Positions 13,220 through 24,027 are shown, counted from the stretch's first letter. The stretch is DNA of 64,000 nt from Lineus longissimus (GCF_910592395.1 NC_088320.1:12648501-12712500); one strand, 5' to 3'. Made by a program: numbers and translations. The notes: generated by a model from the sequence alone, not told the origin.

Positions 13220-13890
13220 GACTTGCTGGTATTCTTATTGCTAATGAACACACAATTACAAGTTACAAATCAATACCGTAGTTATTGGGAAAATAATTTT
13301 ATTGAGAGGTATAAAAGTGATCAAACTGGGAAATTTAACACATATGCTCTCTTTAAAAACAAATTTAATTATGAGTCATATCTTGACCAAATTGTAAATT
13401 TTAAACATAAAAAAGCGTTAACTTAATTTAGGGTTAGTAATCATATGTTAGAAATTGAAACAGGACGATATAGTAAACCACAAACCCCCAGGGGTGAAAG
13501 ATTTTGTTCACATTGTAGGGATTTAGGTCGGATGGCAGTTGGTGATGAATTTAATTTTGTTTTTAAGTGTCCCAAATTTGCGAGTGAGAGTGAATAATTA
13601 CTTAAATACTGTTATTGTCTATATCCAAATTTGTCAAGTTTGTCGCAAAAAGATCTTTTCATTTATTTGATGTCATCTGAAGGGGGAGTAGTCAAGAAGG
13701 TAGCACATTTTTTTAATTTGATGTATGAGTGATGGGTCTAATCTGCTTATAATAATTTTTTTGTAGCTTTTGTAAAATGTTCATTATTTATGTTCTGTTT
13801 TTTTTTAATCGTCTTGTATGTTATTACATAAAAATCCAATGTAGATGTACTTTTATAAGGAGTAATAAACAATTTGAGTTTGAATTTGAA
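13220..13890 (+). pseudogene. LINE 3' end (ORF2 C-terminus), copy A
   Basis: The fragment encodes the end of a non-LTR retrotransposon ORF2. It reads NQYRSYWENNFIERYKS, then FRVSNHMLEIETGRYS and a Cys-type knuckle FCSHCRDLG/FCHTCRDLG...FKCPKF, which matches the zinc-knuckle C-terminus of jockey/CR1-like LINEs. The frame is closed by stops (for example after KKALT at 13424-13426 and after ASESE). A short TTTGAATTTGAATTTG tail follows near 13,877-13,892, as at many LINE 3' ends. Confidence 0.65.
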
Positions 13891-14375
13891 TTTGTCTATA
13901 TGTTCACTGTAACCAATGCAATAGTTGAAAACTTATCGTAGGACAACGCAGCTTTAAGATATAAAATGGAACATCATTCCAGATTAGACTGTAATATGCT
14001 CTGATCGGGAATGATGTTCTATTTTATAGAATGTTAGATGTTGTTGTATCGAGTAGTACAAAATAGTCGGGACTGGTGGATTTAGAGTGGAAGATGGAAC
14101 TCATTTACAAGTCTTCATTCATAGCACCCATGGTATGGAAAGTTGTTGTCATGATGATGTTTTCTTTTTTTGGCGAGTGTTTCTTTCCCCGATTCTACTT
14201 CTAATTTGTGGGTTCCGTTATTCGGAGGATGTTGTTTTCCTCCTTTTGCAGCGCTCGTCTCGTCGATAGAGAATAATCCCTGCTCGAGCGTATTGGGCAT
14301 CGGCTTTTTTTAGTCGACCTTCAAAAGCTGGTCGATAGCTGCGTCTGATGGATGAGATTCGTTCAGCACAGGTGG

Positions 14376-14681
14376 CTACTGTTTCTTTTTTGCTCGGGCT
14401 CTTTCTCGTTCAGCCTCCAGCTTGTGGAAACAATTATCGCAGCGAATTTGATCGAAATTATAGACTTTTGGACTGTTGTAAGGTTTGTGGCATCGCCGGC
14501 ACTCACGGAAACAAGCTTTGGCGCATCCGTCACAATAGGCCTTTCCGGGCAAAAGAGTCAGAAGTTTCTTACGCCAGTTGCACTTTTTCTTGAATTGACT
14601 AAAGTCGGTTCCCGAATCGAAAGCTGCTGTAGATGAACCTCCTGGTTTCTGGTGCCCCTGCTTTTGACTTGTTTTCCCCAT
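14376..14681 (-). CDS. small Cys-rich putative zinc-binding protein, copy A
   Basis: 101 codons. The N-terminus is Gly/Lys/Ser-rich. The C-terminal half has CDGC, CFREC, CRRCH and CDNC, with spacing that would suit two zinc sites, then a Glu/Arg/Lys-rich helix ending in KKKQ. I do not recognise the family. In copy A the first CxxC is CNWR (Cys lost), while copy B has CNWC, so copy B looks closer to a complete zinc-binding set. It lies antisense between two LINE fragments, with no evident promoter. It could be part of an unknown mobile element. Confidence 0.45.
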   Translation of the reverse strand: MGKTSQKQGHQKPGGSSTAAFDSGTDFSQFKKKCNWRKKLLTLLPGKAYCDGCAKACFRECRRCHKPYNSPKVYNFDQIRCDNCFHKLEAERERARAKKKQ

Positions 14682-14966
14682 TTTATATTTCTATCTGATA
14701 GCAGAGAAGCCAAAGCCAAGGGAGTTCGAATACCCTATTCTATTTGAAGAATTCGTTTTCTTCTTCATCATTTTTGGCAATGTATTCCGTCGTTCCCATT
14801 TGAAGTCTCAACGTCTTTTGGCGCGATCAAATTCACATTTGAGCTATATACTCCCTAAAGTGAGCAATATGCACCATCAATTTTTTTCATCTCAGAGATT
14901 TGAAAAATCAGAAATTTTAATTACTGCAGTCTCTTATTCACATCTTAGGCAAACGAAGCCCTTTCA

Positions 14967-16560
14967 TCTGACAAGAAACAAGCAAGACAAAAACCTGTGC
15001 CACCCTTTTCAGCCTATCTACAAAAAAGGTAAACATCACACTCAAGATAGGAGACCAGGTCATTCCCCAAGAAGACAACCCCACCTTCATTGGCATCAAA
15101 CATGACTCCAGGATGACATGGAAGACACAAGTCGAGTCAGTCAGAGACAGAGCAATCAAACGATTAGCCCTGATGAAGAAGCTTGCGGGAACCGGCTGGG
15201 GGCGCTAACGCCAGGATACTCAAACAGGTCTACACAGGATCTGTAAGACCAGTTATGGAGTATGCTTCTCAAAGCTGGGCAACAACCGCCAAAACAAACC
15301 AAGCAAAACTCGACAAAGTACAGAACTTCGGCCTGAGGATAATCCTAGGAGCTATGAAGTCGACCCCGATTGCTGACATGGAAAGGACGGCTGGCATCGA
15401 ACCCCTGGAACACAGGAGGAACCAGAAAATCCTCATCCATGGGGAGAAAATCAGACGCCTTCCAAGTCACCCTCTTCACCCCAAGCTTGAGGAAACGCCC
15501 AAGAACCGTCTAAAACGCAAAAGTCAAAACCATCTGACTAAGAGTCTACAAGATTCGGCTTCTGAATTGCTTCAGCCAGGAAATCCAGTTGAAAACCTGC
15601 AGCCAACAGCGTGGTCCCAGCAAGAGCTCCGAGTGGAAATCCAGCCTTCAGTACCAGACCTGAGAAGTAAGGGGATCCAACTACCGGATATCCAAAAAGC
15701 TCTCACGATGGAACATATTGACCGGCAATACCCACATGACAGATGGACACTAGCCTACACGGACGGATCAGCTGAAAGCGCAGTGAAAAACGGAGGAAGT
15801 GGAATCTACATAAGATACCCTTGTGGAGAAAGCTCAACCCTCTCCGTCCCTGGAGGAAAATACTGCAGCAACTTCAAAGCAGAGGTGCTAGCTATAACAA
15901 CTGCCGCGAAACTTCTAGCACAGTCCCAAATGACATCACCACTGATAGCCATTCTAACAGACTCACTGTCCACACTCCAAGCCCTAAGATAAGAAAACAT
16001 CGAGTCAGAAATCAAAGATCTGAAAGAACACCTCCAAGATCTCACCAGTAACCACCACGTGGTCTTGCAATGGATTCCCGCCCACTGTGGAATACCTGGA
16101 AATGAAAGGGCTGACCAACTAGCAAAAGAAGGAAGCCTACAGATCCAGCCAAATGGGAAGCAGTCATACAGAGAAATAACAACACTCCTGAAGCAGAAAT
16201 GCAGAAATGACTGAAAGAAAATCCAGGGAAGCCAACACCCCCAATCAGATCAGCTGTGGCTACTTGACCGAAAAGACGCTACTACCATCTACAGTCTAAG
16301 AACAGGCCACTGTGGCCTGCGTGGGCATCTTAAACGTATAGGAGTAAGAGACACAGCAGAATGCCAATGCCAGACAGCAGTGCAAACACCAACGCACATC
16401 CTACAGGACTGTCCCCTGTACCAGGATTTACGAAATCGATTCTGGCCCTAGGACACGAAGGTCGAAGAAAAGCTGTGGGGAACACAGCCGGACCTTCAGG
16501 CGACAAGCCGCTTCATCTCCGCCACAGGACTGAGGTTATAGTACTTAGGCAGGTTGAACG
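14967..16560 (+). pseudogene. LINE reverse transcriptase C-terminus and RNase H, copy A
   Basis: A 5'-truncated non-LTR retrotransposon. The first frame carries the post-catalytic RT region (PTFIGIKHDSRMTWKTQVES). It shifts at about 15,200 by one extra G in a G run (five instead of four), then continues with YTGSVRPVMEYASQSW. The RNase H domain follows with YTDGSAES (first Asp), then IPAHCGIPGNERADQLAKEG. The C-terminal knuckle region reads RTGHCGLRGHL...CQCQTAVQTPTHILQDC. Stops occur after LQALR (15,990) and CRND (16,213), plus a TAG near 16,450 that copy B lacks. A GAAGAAGAAGAAG tail at 16,562-16,576 marks the 3' end. The I/Jockey-like RNase H LINE class is the best fit. Confidence 0.82.
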
Positions 16561-16576
16561 CTGAAGAAGAAGAAGA

Positions 16577-17024
16577 TCTGACACTGAGGTTGAATCTGGA
16601 TGTGAGGATACAGACATCGAAGGAGTTGATAAAAAGGAGGAAGGGGATGAAGATAATAACTTTGATGAGAACATTATCTTACTTGAAAGAAAGTAAGTGA
16701 TTGTTAATTCGGAACACATTCATCATTACGTAAATCAGGAAAAAACAGTCTGCCCGGCGGTGTACCTACATCCTAGCCGACTAACTGACGGCCCTGATAA
16801 TAGCAGTCTTGGACACGAAGCACTGTTATCTTGCCTCGGATCTGTTGCACCATTCGGGCGAGTTCTTTATACTATATTCCGTATATGTTTTATTTATTCA
16901 TTTCCAGTGTTGGGGACGGGGTGGCCGGCAGAGAATGGGAGGAAGGACTTAGTCCCAGAATCGCGCCTAAAAGCGTTGATCGAGCACCAGCAATGTCACC
17001 TGGAGAGGTGCAACAAGTCGGTTG
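16577..17024 (+). other. possible two-exon coding remnant, copy A
   Basis: An open acidic stretch (SDTEVESGCEDTDIEGVDKK...) ends at a good splice donor (AAA/GTAAGTG, ~16,693). An acceptor (TTCATTTCCAG) lies at about 16,909, and joining keeps an open frame of about 38 further codons to a stop at 17,023-17,025. Neither part matches a family I know. It could be the 5' end of a transposon or host gene cut off by later insertions. Confidence 0.3.
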
Positions 17025-17159
17025 ACCAATCAACAATATAGAAAACTGCACTTCCAGCCGGAGTAAAATACACTTTCAAATGCACCGCAAGTATGTTTCA
17101 ATATAACTGCGGATCTATATGACAGCAGCACCATTGTGTTGGAACCGGTGGCGAGCAAT

Positions 17160-17340
17160 TTATCTACCACGTCTTACCCGCAAATAGCGAGCAGGCGGTA
17201 TTTGCACCACGCCACCACGGGCACCACGCGACCACCACGCCACCACGCGAACAGGCGGAGCGATCATAATGACGATATCAAAACAGACCATCAGACCACA
17301 GACACTTGAGAGTTGTGGTTACACCTACCAATTATAGATG
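17160..17340. repeat. dispersed repeat with ACCACGCC units, copy A
   Basis: This stretch contains repeated CACCACG strings followed by GGAGCGATCATAATGACG. The same sequence occurs in copy B (about 21,727-21,910) and inverted at about 43,466-43,620. Confidence 0.6.
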
Positions 17341-17347
17341 GCATGTT

Positions 17348-17755
17348 AGAAAGTGTATATTGCGGTGCTAGGAACTAGGTTATGTTTTAGGCCCTTTTGA
17401 CAAAAGACCTTACAGGTCTTTTGCCCCAAATAAGCCTACAACCCCCAAAGAACCATCCACCGCAATATACACTTTCTATCATTCATGAGATTCCCAGTGA
17501 AGCGTTGCAATGAAATGGTCAATGAAATGGTGAGGGAATACTAGAGCTCAATGGGTTATGTAATCATGACTTACTGTATTCCAACAGAAAGTACACGTCA
17601 ATAGCTTTCCAAGGATACATTGCAAATATCCGCAGTAGAAATCATCATGTCAGCTTTAACAAAATATCGATCGTATTACGGGGAAAACACTACCTCGTAA
17701 ACCAGCCAATACGAGGAAAATCCAATTAAGTCATTTCGCAGTAAGTGACTCACTG
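17348..17755 (+). mobile_element. Polinton left-end fragment (408 bp)
   Basis: This is the left terminal region of the full Polinton at 21,916, including the 5'-AGAAAGTGTATATTGCGG end, the terminal hairpin and the complete TIR, preceded by the same CATGTT. It stops at CACTG inside a small palindrome and is followed by the second copy of the duplicated segment. It is a by-product of the duplication and not a separate insertion. Confidence 0.88.
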
Positions 17756-17789
17756 AAAAGTACACCATAAAACATTCTCACATCTCGTT

Positions 17790-18460
17790 GACTTGCTGGT
17801 ATTCTTATTGCTAATGAACACACAATTACAAGTTACAAATCAATATCGTAGTTATTGGGAAAATAATTTTATTGAGAGGTATAAAAGTGATCAAACTGGA
17901 AATTTAACACATATGCTCTCTTTAAAAACAAATTTAATTATGAGTCATATCTTGACCAAATTGTAAATTTTAAACATAAAAAAGCGTTAACTTAATTTAG
18001 GGTTAGTAATCATATGTTAGAAATTGAAACAGGACGATATAGTAAACCACAAACCCCCAGGGGTGAAAGATTTTGTTCACATTGTAGGGATTTAGGTCGG
18101 ATGGCAGTTGGTGATGAATTTAATTTTGTTTTTAAGTGTCCCAAATTTGCGAGTGAGAGTGAATAATTACTTAAATACTGTTATTGTCTATATCCAAATT
18201 TGTCAAGTTTGTCGCAAAAAGATCTTTTCATTTATTTGATGTCATCTGAAGGGGGAGTAGTCAAGAAGGTAGCACATTTTTTTAATTTGATGTATGAGTG
18301 ATGGGTCTAATCTGCTTATAATAATTTTTTGTAGCTTTTGTAAAATGTTCATTATTTATGTTCTGTTTTTTTTTAATCGTCTTGTATGTTATTACATAAA
18401 AATCCAATGTAGATGTACTTTTATAAGGAGTAATAAACAATTTGAGTTTGAATTTGAATT
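17790..18460 (+). pseudogene. LINE 3' end, copy B
   Basis: Same LINE tail as at 13,220-13,890. It has a one-base loss near 17,900 (GGGAAATTT to GGAAATTT) that shifts the frame. TTTGAATTTGAATTTG tail near 18,445-18,460. Confidence 0.62.
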
Positions 18461-18943
18461 TGTCTATATGTTCACTGTAACCAATGCAATAGTTGAAAAC
18501 TTATCGTAGGACAACGCAGCTTTAAGATATAAAATGGAACATCATTCCAGATTAGACTGTAATATGCTCTGATCGGGAATGATGTTCTATTTTATAGAAT
18601 GTTAGATGTTGTTGTATCGAGTAGTACAAAATAGTCGGGACTGGTGGATTTAGAGTGGAAGATGGAACTCATTTACAAGTCTTCATTCATAGCACCCATG
18701 GTATGGAAAGTTGTTGTCATGATGATGTTTTCTTTTTTTGGCGAGTGTTTCTTTCCCCGATTCTACTTCTAATTTGTGGGTTCCGTTATTCGGAGGATGT
18801 TGTTTTCCTCCTTTTGCAGCGCTCGTCTCGTCGATAGAGAATAATCCCTGCTCGAGCGTATTGGGCATCGGCTTTTTTTAGTCGACCTTCAAAAGCTGGT
18901 CGATAGCTGCGTCTGATGGATGAGATTCGTTCAGCACAGGTGG

Positions 18944-19249
18944 CTACTGTTTCTTTTTTGCTCGGGCTCTTTCTCGTTCAGCCTCCAGCTTGTGGAAACA
19001 ATTATCGCAGCGAATTTGATCGAAATTATAGACTTTTGGACTGTTGTAAGGTTTGTGGCATCGCCGGCACTCACGGAAACAAGCTTTGGTGCATCCGTCA
19101 CAATAGGCCTTTCCGGGCAAAAGAGTCAGAAGTTTCTTACACCAGTTGCACTTTTTCTTGAATTGACTAAAGTCGGTTCCCGAATCGAAAGCTGCTGTAG
19201 ATGAACCTCCTGGTTTCTGGTGCCCCTGCTTTTGACTTGTTTTCCCCAT
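18944..19249 (-). CDS. small Cys-rich putative zinc-binding protein, copy B
   Basis: 101 codons, identical to the copy at 14376-14681 except for a few residues. Here the first pair is CNWC, so four CxxC-like groups are complete (CNWC, CDGC, CRRC, CDNC). A highly charged C-terminal helix follows. Function unknown. Because the difference restores or removes a metal ligand, the two copies may not be equally functional. Confidence 0.45.
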   Translation of the reverse strand: MGKTSQKQGHQKPGGSSTAAFDSGTDFSQFKKKCNWCKKLLTLLPGKAYCDGCTKACFRECRRCHKPYNSPKVYNFDQIRCDNCFHKLEAERERARAKKKQ

Positions 19250-19534
19250 TTTATATTTCTATCTGATAGCAGAGAAGCCAAAGCCAAGGGAGTTCGAATA
19301 CCCTATTCTATTTGAAGAATTCGTTTTCTTCTTCATCATTTTTGGCAATGTATTCCGTCGTTCCCATTTGAAGTCTCAACGTCTTTTGGCGCGATCAAAT
19401 TCACATTTGAGCTATATACTCCCTAAAGTGAGCAATATGCACCATCAATTTTTTTCATCTCAGAGATTTGAAAAATCAGAAATTTTAATTACTGCAGTCT
19501 CTTATTCACATCTTAGGCAAACGAAGCCCTTTCA

Positions 19535-21128
19535 TCTGACAAGAAACAAGCAAGACAAAAACCTGTGCCACCCTTTTCAGCCTATCTACAAAAAAGGTAA
19601 ACATCACACTCAAGATAGGAGACCAGGTCATTCCCCAAGAAGACAACCCCACCTTCATTGGCATCAAACATGACTCCAGGATGACATGGAAGACACAAGT
19701 CGAGTCAGTCAGAGACAGAGCAATCAAACGATTAGCCCTGATGAAGAAGCTTGCGGGAACTGGCTGGGGGCGCTAACGCCAGGATACTCAAACAGGTCTA
19801 CACAGGATCTGTAAGACCAGTTATGGAGTATGCTTCTCAAAGCTGGGCAACAACCGCCAAAACAAACCAAGCAAAACTCGACAAAGTACAGAACTTCGGC
19901 CTGAGGATAATCCTAGGAGCTATGAAGTCGACCCCGATTGCTGACATGGAAAGGACGGCTGGCATCGAACCCCTGGAACACAGGAGGAACCAGAAAATCC
20001 TCATCCATGGGGAGAAAATCAGACGCCTTCCAAGTCACCCTCTTCACCCCAAGCTTGAGGAAACGCCCAAGAACCGTCTAAAACGCAAAAGTCAAAACCA
20101 TCTGACTAAGAGTCTACAAGATTCGGCTTCTGAATTGCTTCAGCCAGGAAATCCAGTTGAAAACCTGCAGCCAACAGCGTGGTCCCAGCAAGAGCTCCGA
20201 GTGGAAATCCAGCCTTCAGTACCAGACCTGAGAAGTAAGGGGATCCAACTACCGGATATCCAAAAAGCTCTCACGATGGAACATATTGACCGGCAATACC
20301 CACATGACAGATGGACACTAGCCTACACGGACGGATCAGCTGAAAGCGCAGTGAAAAACGGAGGAAGTGGAATCTACATAAGATACCCTTGTGGAGAAAG
20401 CTCAACCCTCTCCGTCCCTGGAGGAAAATACTGCAGCAACTTCAAAGCAGAGGTGCTAGCTATAACAACTGCCGCGAAACTTCTAGCACAGTCCCAAATG
20501 ACATCACCACTGATAGCCATTCTAACAGACTCACTGTCCACACTCCAAGCCCTAAGATAAGAAAACATCGAGTCAGAAATCAAAGATCTGAAAGAACACC
20601 TCCAAGATCTCACCAGTAACCACCACGTGGTCTTGCAATGGATTCCCGCCCACTGTGGAATACCTGGAAATGAAAGGGCTGACCAACTAGCAAAAGAAGG
20701 AAGCCTACAGATCCAGCCAAATGGGAAGCAGTCATACAGAGAAATAACAACACTCCTGAAGCAGAAATGCAGAAATGACTGAAAGAAAATCCAGGGAAGC
20801 CAACACCCCCAATCAGATCAGCTGTGGCTACTTGACCGAAAAGACGCTACTACCATCTACAGTCTAAGAACAGGCCACTGTGGCCTGCGTGGGCATCTTA
20901 AACGTATAGGAGTAAGAGACACAGCAGAATGCCAATGCCAGACAGCAGTGCAAACACCAACGCACATCCTACAGGACTGTCCCCTGTACCAGGATTTACG
21001 AAATAGATTCTGGCCTAAGGACACGAAGGTCGAAGAAAAGCTGTGGGGAACACAGCCGGACCTTCAGGCGACAAGCCGCTTCATCTCCGCCACAGGACTG
21101 AGGTTATAGTACTTAGGCAGGTTGAACG
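19535..21128 (+). pseudogene. LINE reverse transcriptase C-terminus and RNase H, copy B
   Basis: Same element as at 14,967-16,560, with the same G-run frameshift and the same stops after LQALR and CRND, but with FWPKDTK open where copy A has a stop. The RNase H boxes YTDGSAES and HCGIPGNERAD are kept. Confidence 0.82.
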
Positions 21129-21144
21129 CTGAAGAAGAAGAAGA

Positions 21145-21592
21145 TCTGACACTGAGGTTGAATCTGGATGTGAGGATACAGACATCGAAGGAGTTGATAA
21201 AAAGGAGGAAGGGGATGAAGATAATAACTTTGATGAGAACATTATCTTACTTGAAAGAAAGTAAGTGATTGTTAATTCGGAACACATTCATCATTACGTA
21301 AATCAGGAAAAAACAGTCTGCCCGGCGGTGTACCTACATCCTAGCCGACTAACTGACGGCCCTGATAATAGCAGTCTTGGACACGAAGCACTGTTATCTT
21401 GCCTCGGATCTGTTGCACCATTCGGGCGAGTTCTTTATACTATATTCCGTATATGTTTTATTTATTCATTTCCAGTGTTGGGGACGGGGTGGCCGGCAGA
21501 GAATGGGAGGAAGGACTTAGTCCCAGAATCGCGCCTAAAAGCGTTGATCGAGCACCAGCAATGTCACCTGGAGAGGTGCAACAAGTCGGTTG
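21145..21592 (+). other. possible two-exon coding remnant, copy B
   Basis: Same arrangement as at 16,577-17,024: acidic open stretch, GTAAGT donor (~21,261), TTTCCAG acceptor (~21,477) and a further open frame ending GEVQQVG. No family recognised. Confidence 0.3.
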
Positions 21593-21726
21593 ACCAATCA
21601 ACAATATAGAAAACTGCACTTCCAGCCGGAGTAAAATACACTTTCAAATGCACCGCAAGTATGTTTCAATATAACTGCGGATCTATATGACAGCAGCACC
21701 ATTGTGTTGGAACCGGTGGCGAGCAA

Positions 21727-21909
21727 TTTATCTACCACGTCTTACCCGCAAATAGCGAGCAGGCGGTATTTGCACCACGCCACCACGGGCACCACGCGAC
21801 CACCACGCCACCACGCGAACAGGCGGAGCGATCATAATGACGATATCAAAACAGACCATCAGACCACAGACACTTGAGAGTTGTGGTTACACCTACCAAT
21901 TATAGATGG
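21727..21909. repeat. dispersed repeat with ACCACGCC units, copy B (insertion-site flank)
   Basis: Host-side sequence just left of the Polinton. It is the reverse complement, with small differences, of about 43,466-43,620. The shared blocks include CGATATCAAAA and CAATTATAGATGGC. Confidence 0.6.
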
Positions 21910-21915
21910 CATGTT
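21910..21915. repeat. Polinton target-site duplication, left (CATGTT)
   Basis: CATGTT directly precedes the AG that starts the element, and the same six bases directly follow its right end at 41,696-41,701. Six bases is the Polinton/Maverick target duplication length. Confidence 0.9.
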
Positions 21916-22199
21916 AGAAAGTGTATATTGCGGTGCTAGGAACTAGGTTATGTTTTAGGCCCTTTTGACAAAAGACCTTACAGGTCTTTTGCCCCAAATA
22001 AGCCTACAACCCCCAAAGAACCATCCACCGCAATATACACTTTCTATCATTCATGAGATTCCCAGTGAAGCGTTGCAATGAAATGGTCAATGAAATGGTG
22101 AGGGAATACTAGAGCTCAATGGGTTATGTAATCATGACTTACTGTATTCCAACAGAAAGTACACGTCAATAGCTTTCCAAGGATACATTGCAAATATCC
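21916..22199 (+). repeat. Polinton left terminal inverted repeat
   Basis: About 284 bp, matching the reverse complement of 41,420-41,695. The inner part is highly similar (GACTTACTGTATTCCAACAG and following). The outer ~130 bp form their own hairpin: 21,916-21,935 is exactly complementary to 22,026-22,045, and a second small hairpin (AAAAGACCT / AGGTCTTTT) sits in the loop. Confidence 0.9.
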
Positions 22200-22658
22200 G
22201 CAGTAGAAATCATCATGTCAGCTTTAACAAAATATCGATCGTATTACGGGGAATACACTACCTCGTAAACCAGCCAATACGAGGAAAATCCAATTAAGTC
22301 ATTTCGCAGTAAGTGACTCACTGCGAAATGGCATCATCGCTGTTGCCACATTCTTTGGAATAACTTGCGTGTGACTACACAGATTTTACAGGTTAGCGAC
22401 TCAAATCAAAATACCCCGAGTTGGAGAAGGATTTTACACAGATTTTACAGGTTAGTACAGGATATTTTTTAGTATCATACTCTACTTTCTAGTTGTGACT
22501 CTCTTAGAAGAGAATCCAATCAATCTGACCTAGTTATTCTCTTCTAAGAGAATCCAATGACCTAGTTATTCTCTTCTAAGAGAATCTTATTGATTACTAC
22601 GTTTGCGAAATGAGTAATCTTCAAAGTCCACATAATTTTACTAGTAAATAAATAGAAA
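22200..22658. promoter_or_regulatory. non-coding left leader with palindromes
   Basis: This contains the palindrome CATTTCGCAG...CTGCGAAATG at 22,300-22,330. Between about 22,497 and 22,590 there is a repeated block (GACCTAGTTATTCTCTTC followed by TAAGAGAATCCAAT) with CTCTT/AAGAG symmetry. No open frame. It probably holds the promoter of the capsid gene, whose start is preceded by TAAATAGAAA. Confidence 0.5.
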
Positions 22659-23915
22659 ATGGCAACAGGATATTTATTAAATACCGAAAGGGCACATAAG
22701 ATTCCACTTGGTTTGAAAGCTGAGAGGCAGCATCATATCATTACTCATAACCCATCATCTGCTAACCCCAAAGAAACTTTGTATGTTAGAATACCGGCAT
22801 TGCGAGAGAATACATTCTTTGTACCTAAATCTCTTTATCTGTCTGCTGATGTAACCATTTCTGGTGATTCTAAAAATAGTGTTGTAAATAATCTTGGTAG
22901 AAACCTGATTTCAAAGATGGTGGTTAAGTGGGGAACAGAGCAGATATTTGACCTTGACGAATACAGTCATTATTCTACATTTAAAGATCTGTGGTTTACA
23001 GAAGAAGAAAGAAATGATAGAGTTTTTCAGGGTATTCAGTCAAAAAATCTTAGAGAATTAAGATCAGGAGTCGTTGAAGCTGATGTCACTGGAGAAACAG
23101 CTAATGAAAAGACTTTAAAGAAAGTGTTTGACAAGAAGTACAAAATACCATTAGATTTTGAACTATTCCATCATCATGCTCCATTTTACAAGTTTCCAAT
23201 TCAAGAAGATGTGATTATTGAAATAACTTTAGCACCAAAGGAGGAAATCATAGTCACCACAACCACAGCTAGCATGGGCTACAAACTAGAGAATATTTGT
23301 TTTGAATATGATACCGTAGCCAACAAAATGATTGCTAGTCAATTGAGTAACAAGTACAATTCTGGATTCTCAATATTTTATGATTGGGTAGACCATTTTA
23401 AGACAGTCAATGTTACTGCTAATGAAACACTAATTAATGAGAACATCAACTTTCCAAGAATGTCTATTAAAGGATTATTATTACTATTTGTGTCTGACTA
23501 TGTAGATGGAGCTAGAGATTCAGAGAAGTTTGAAAACCCTAACATAAGTAAAGTGCAGATCACAATAGAGGGTGTTGCCAATCAGGTGTTCCCAGAAGGA
23601 ATGAGAATGATGGATCAATGGGAGGAGATCAAGAAACATTTTATGTCTGAAGATTTGAAGAAAACTCATGACTGTAACATGACCATGGAGAAATACTATG
23701 GTGATTCTAATCACTATGGTTTATGGTTAGACCTGAGAACTTCTGAGGATAATCGCCTTCACGGATCAGGAAAGAAGCTCCAGAACACAAAATATGGTAT
23801 TCAATTATCTATTACAAAGAAATCTGGAAAGGGACCATACAAAATGCACATATTCGTGGTTTCTGACGCCCAGGTAAACATCCAGAATTCTCAGATTGCT
23901 TCACTCCAGCACTGA
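22659..23915 (+). CDS. candidate major capsid protein (double jelly-roll type)
   Basis: 418 codons. Beta-rich throughout. The phrase IPLDFELFHHHAPFYKFPI followed by a strand (DVIIEITLAP) resembles the IPL.F....ALPL..L...DVE.. hinge between strands of double-jelly-roll capsid proteins of Polintons and large DNA viruses; this similarity of pattern is my basis. It ends in a conserved VVSDAQVNIQNSQI. It would form the hexameric capsomers of the particle. It is the first gene of a plus-strand run (capsid, small membrane protein, penton, membrane protein). The ATG lies just after TAAATAGAAA. A broken homologue at 51,877-53,110 has over 70% identity by eye. At 418 residues it is shorter than many Polinton capsid proteins, so another role is possible. 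Confidence 0.62.
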   Translation: MATGYLLNTERAHKIPLGLKAERQHHIITHNPSSANPKETLYVRIPALRENTFFVPKSLYLSADVTISGDSKNSVVNNLGRNLISKMVVKWGTEQIFDLDEYSHYSTFKDLWFTEEERNDRVFQGIQSKNLRELRSGVVEADVTGETANEKTLKKVFDKKYKIPLDFELFHHHAPFYKFPIQEDVIIEITLAPKEEIIVTTTTASMGYKLENICFEYDTVANKMIASQLSNKYNSGFSIFYDWVDHFKTVNVTANETLINENINFPRMSIKGLLLLFVSDYVDGARDSEKFENPNISKVQITIEGVANQVFPEGMRMMDQWEEIKKHFMSEDLKKTHDCNMTMEKYYGDSNHYGLWLDLRTSEDNRLHGSGKKLQNTKYGIQLSITKKSGKGPYKMHIFVVSDAQVNIQNSQIASLQH

Positions 23916-24027
23916 GGTGCTGCAAGAACAAAGTTCGCTCCAACACTGAAACAAAGTTCGTACAACACTAAATTAAATACTGAATACTAGATAAATGAGT
24001 TTTACTAGTGATTTTCTAAGTAATTAA
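23916..24027. repeat. degenerate hairpin modules between capsid and small membrane gene
   Basis: A GAAC-AAA-GTTC module lies at 23,926-23,936 and a partial one at about 23,949-23,960. At the orthologous place in the second Polinton copy a full double-hairpin unit is present (53,117-53,141). Confidence 0.55.

Larger units (their letters stand above)
13186..17755. repeat. tandem segmental duplication, copy A (~4.57 kb)
   Basis: Copy A is repeated almost base for base at 17756-22323, with an offset of about 4,568-4,570. It differs only by scattered single-base changes and tiny indels. Copy B is followed by the intact Polinton, while copy A ends inside the Polinton left terminal region. At the A/B junction the sequence passes from CACTG directly into AAAAGTACACC; at the end of B the same CACTG continues as CGAAATGG. 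Confidence 0.9.
17756..22323. repeat. tandem segmental duplication, copy B (~4.57 kb)
   Basis: Second copy of 13186-17755. It ends in the arm of the palindrome at 22,300-22,330 and is continuous with the intact Polinton. Confidence 0.9.

Noticed and set aside
17348-17755. A second independent Polinton insertion
   Set aside because: Flank, CATGTT and breakpoint are the same as in the full element; the tandem duplication explains it.
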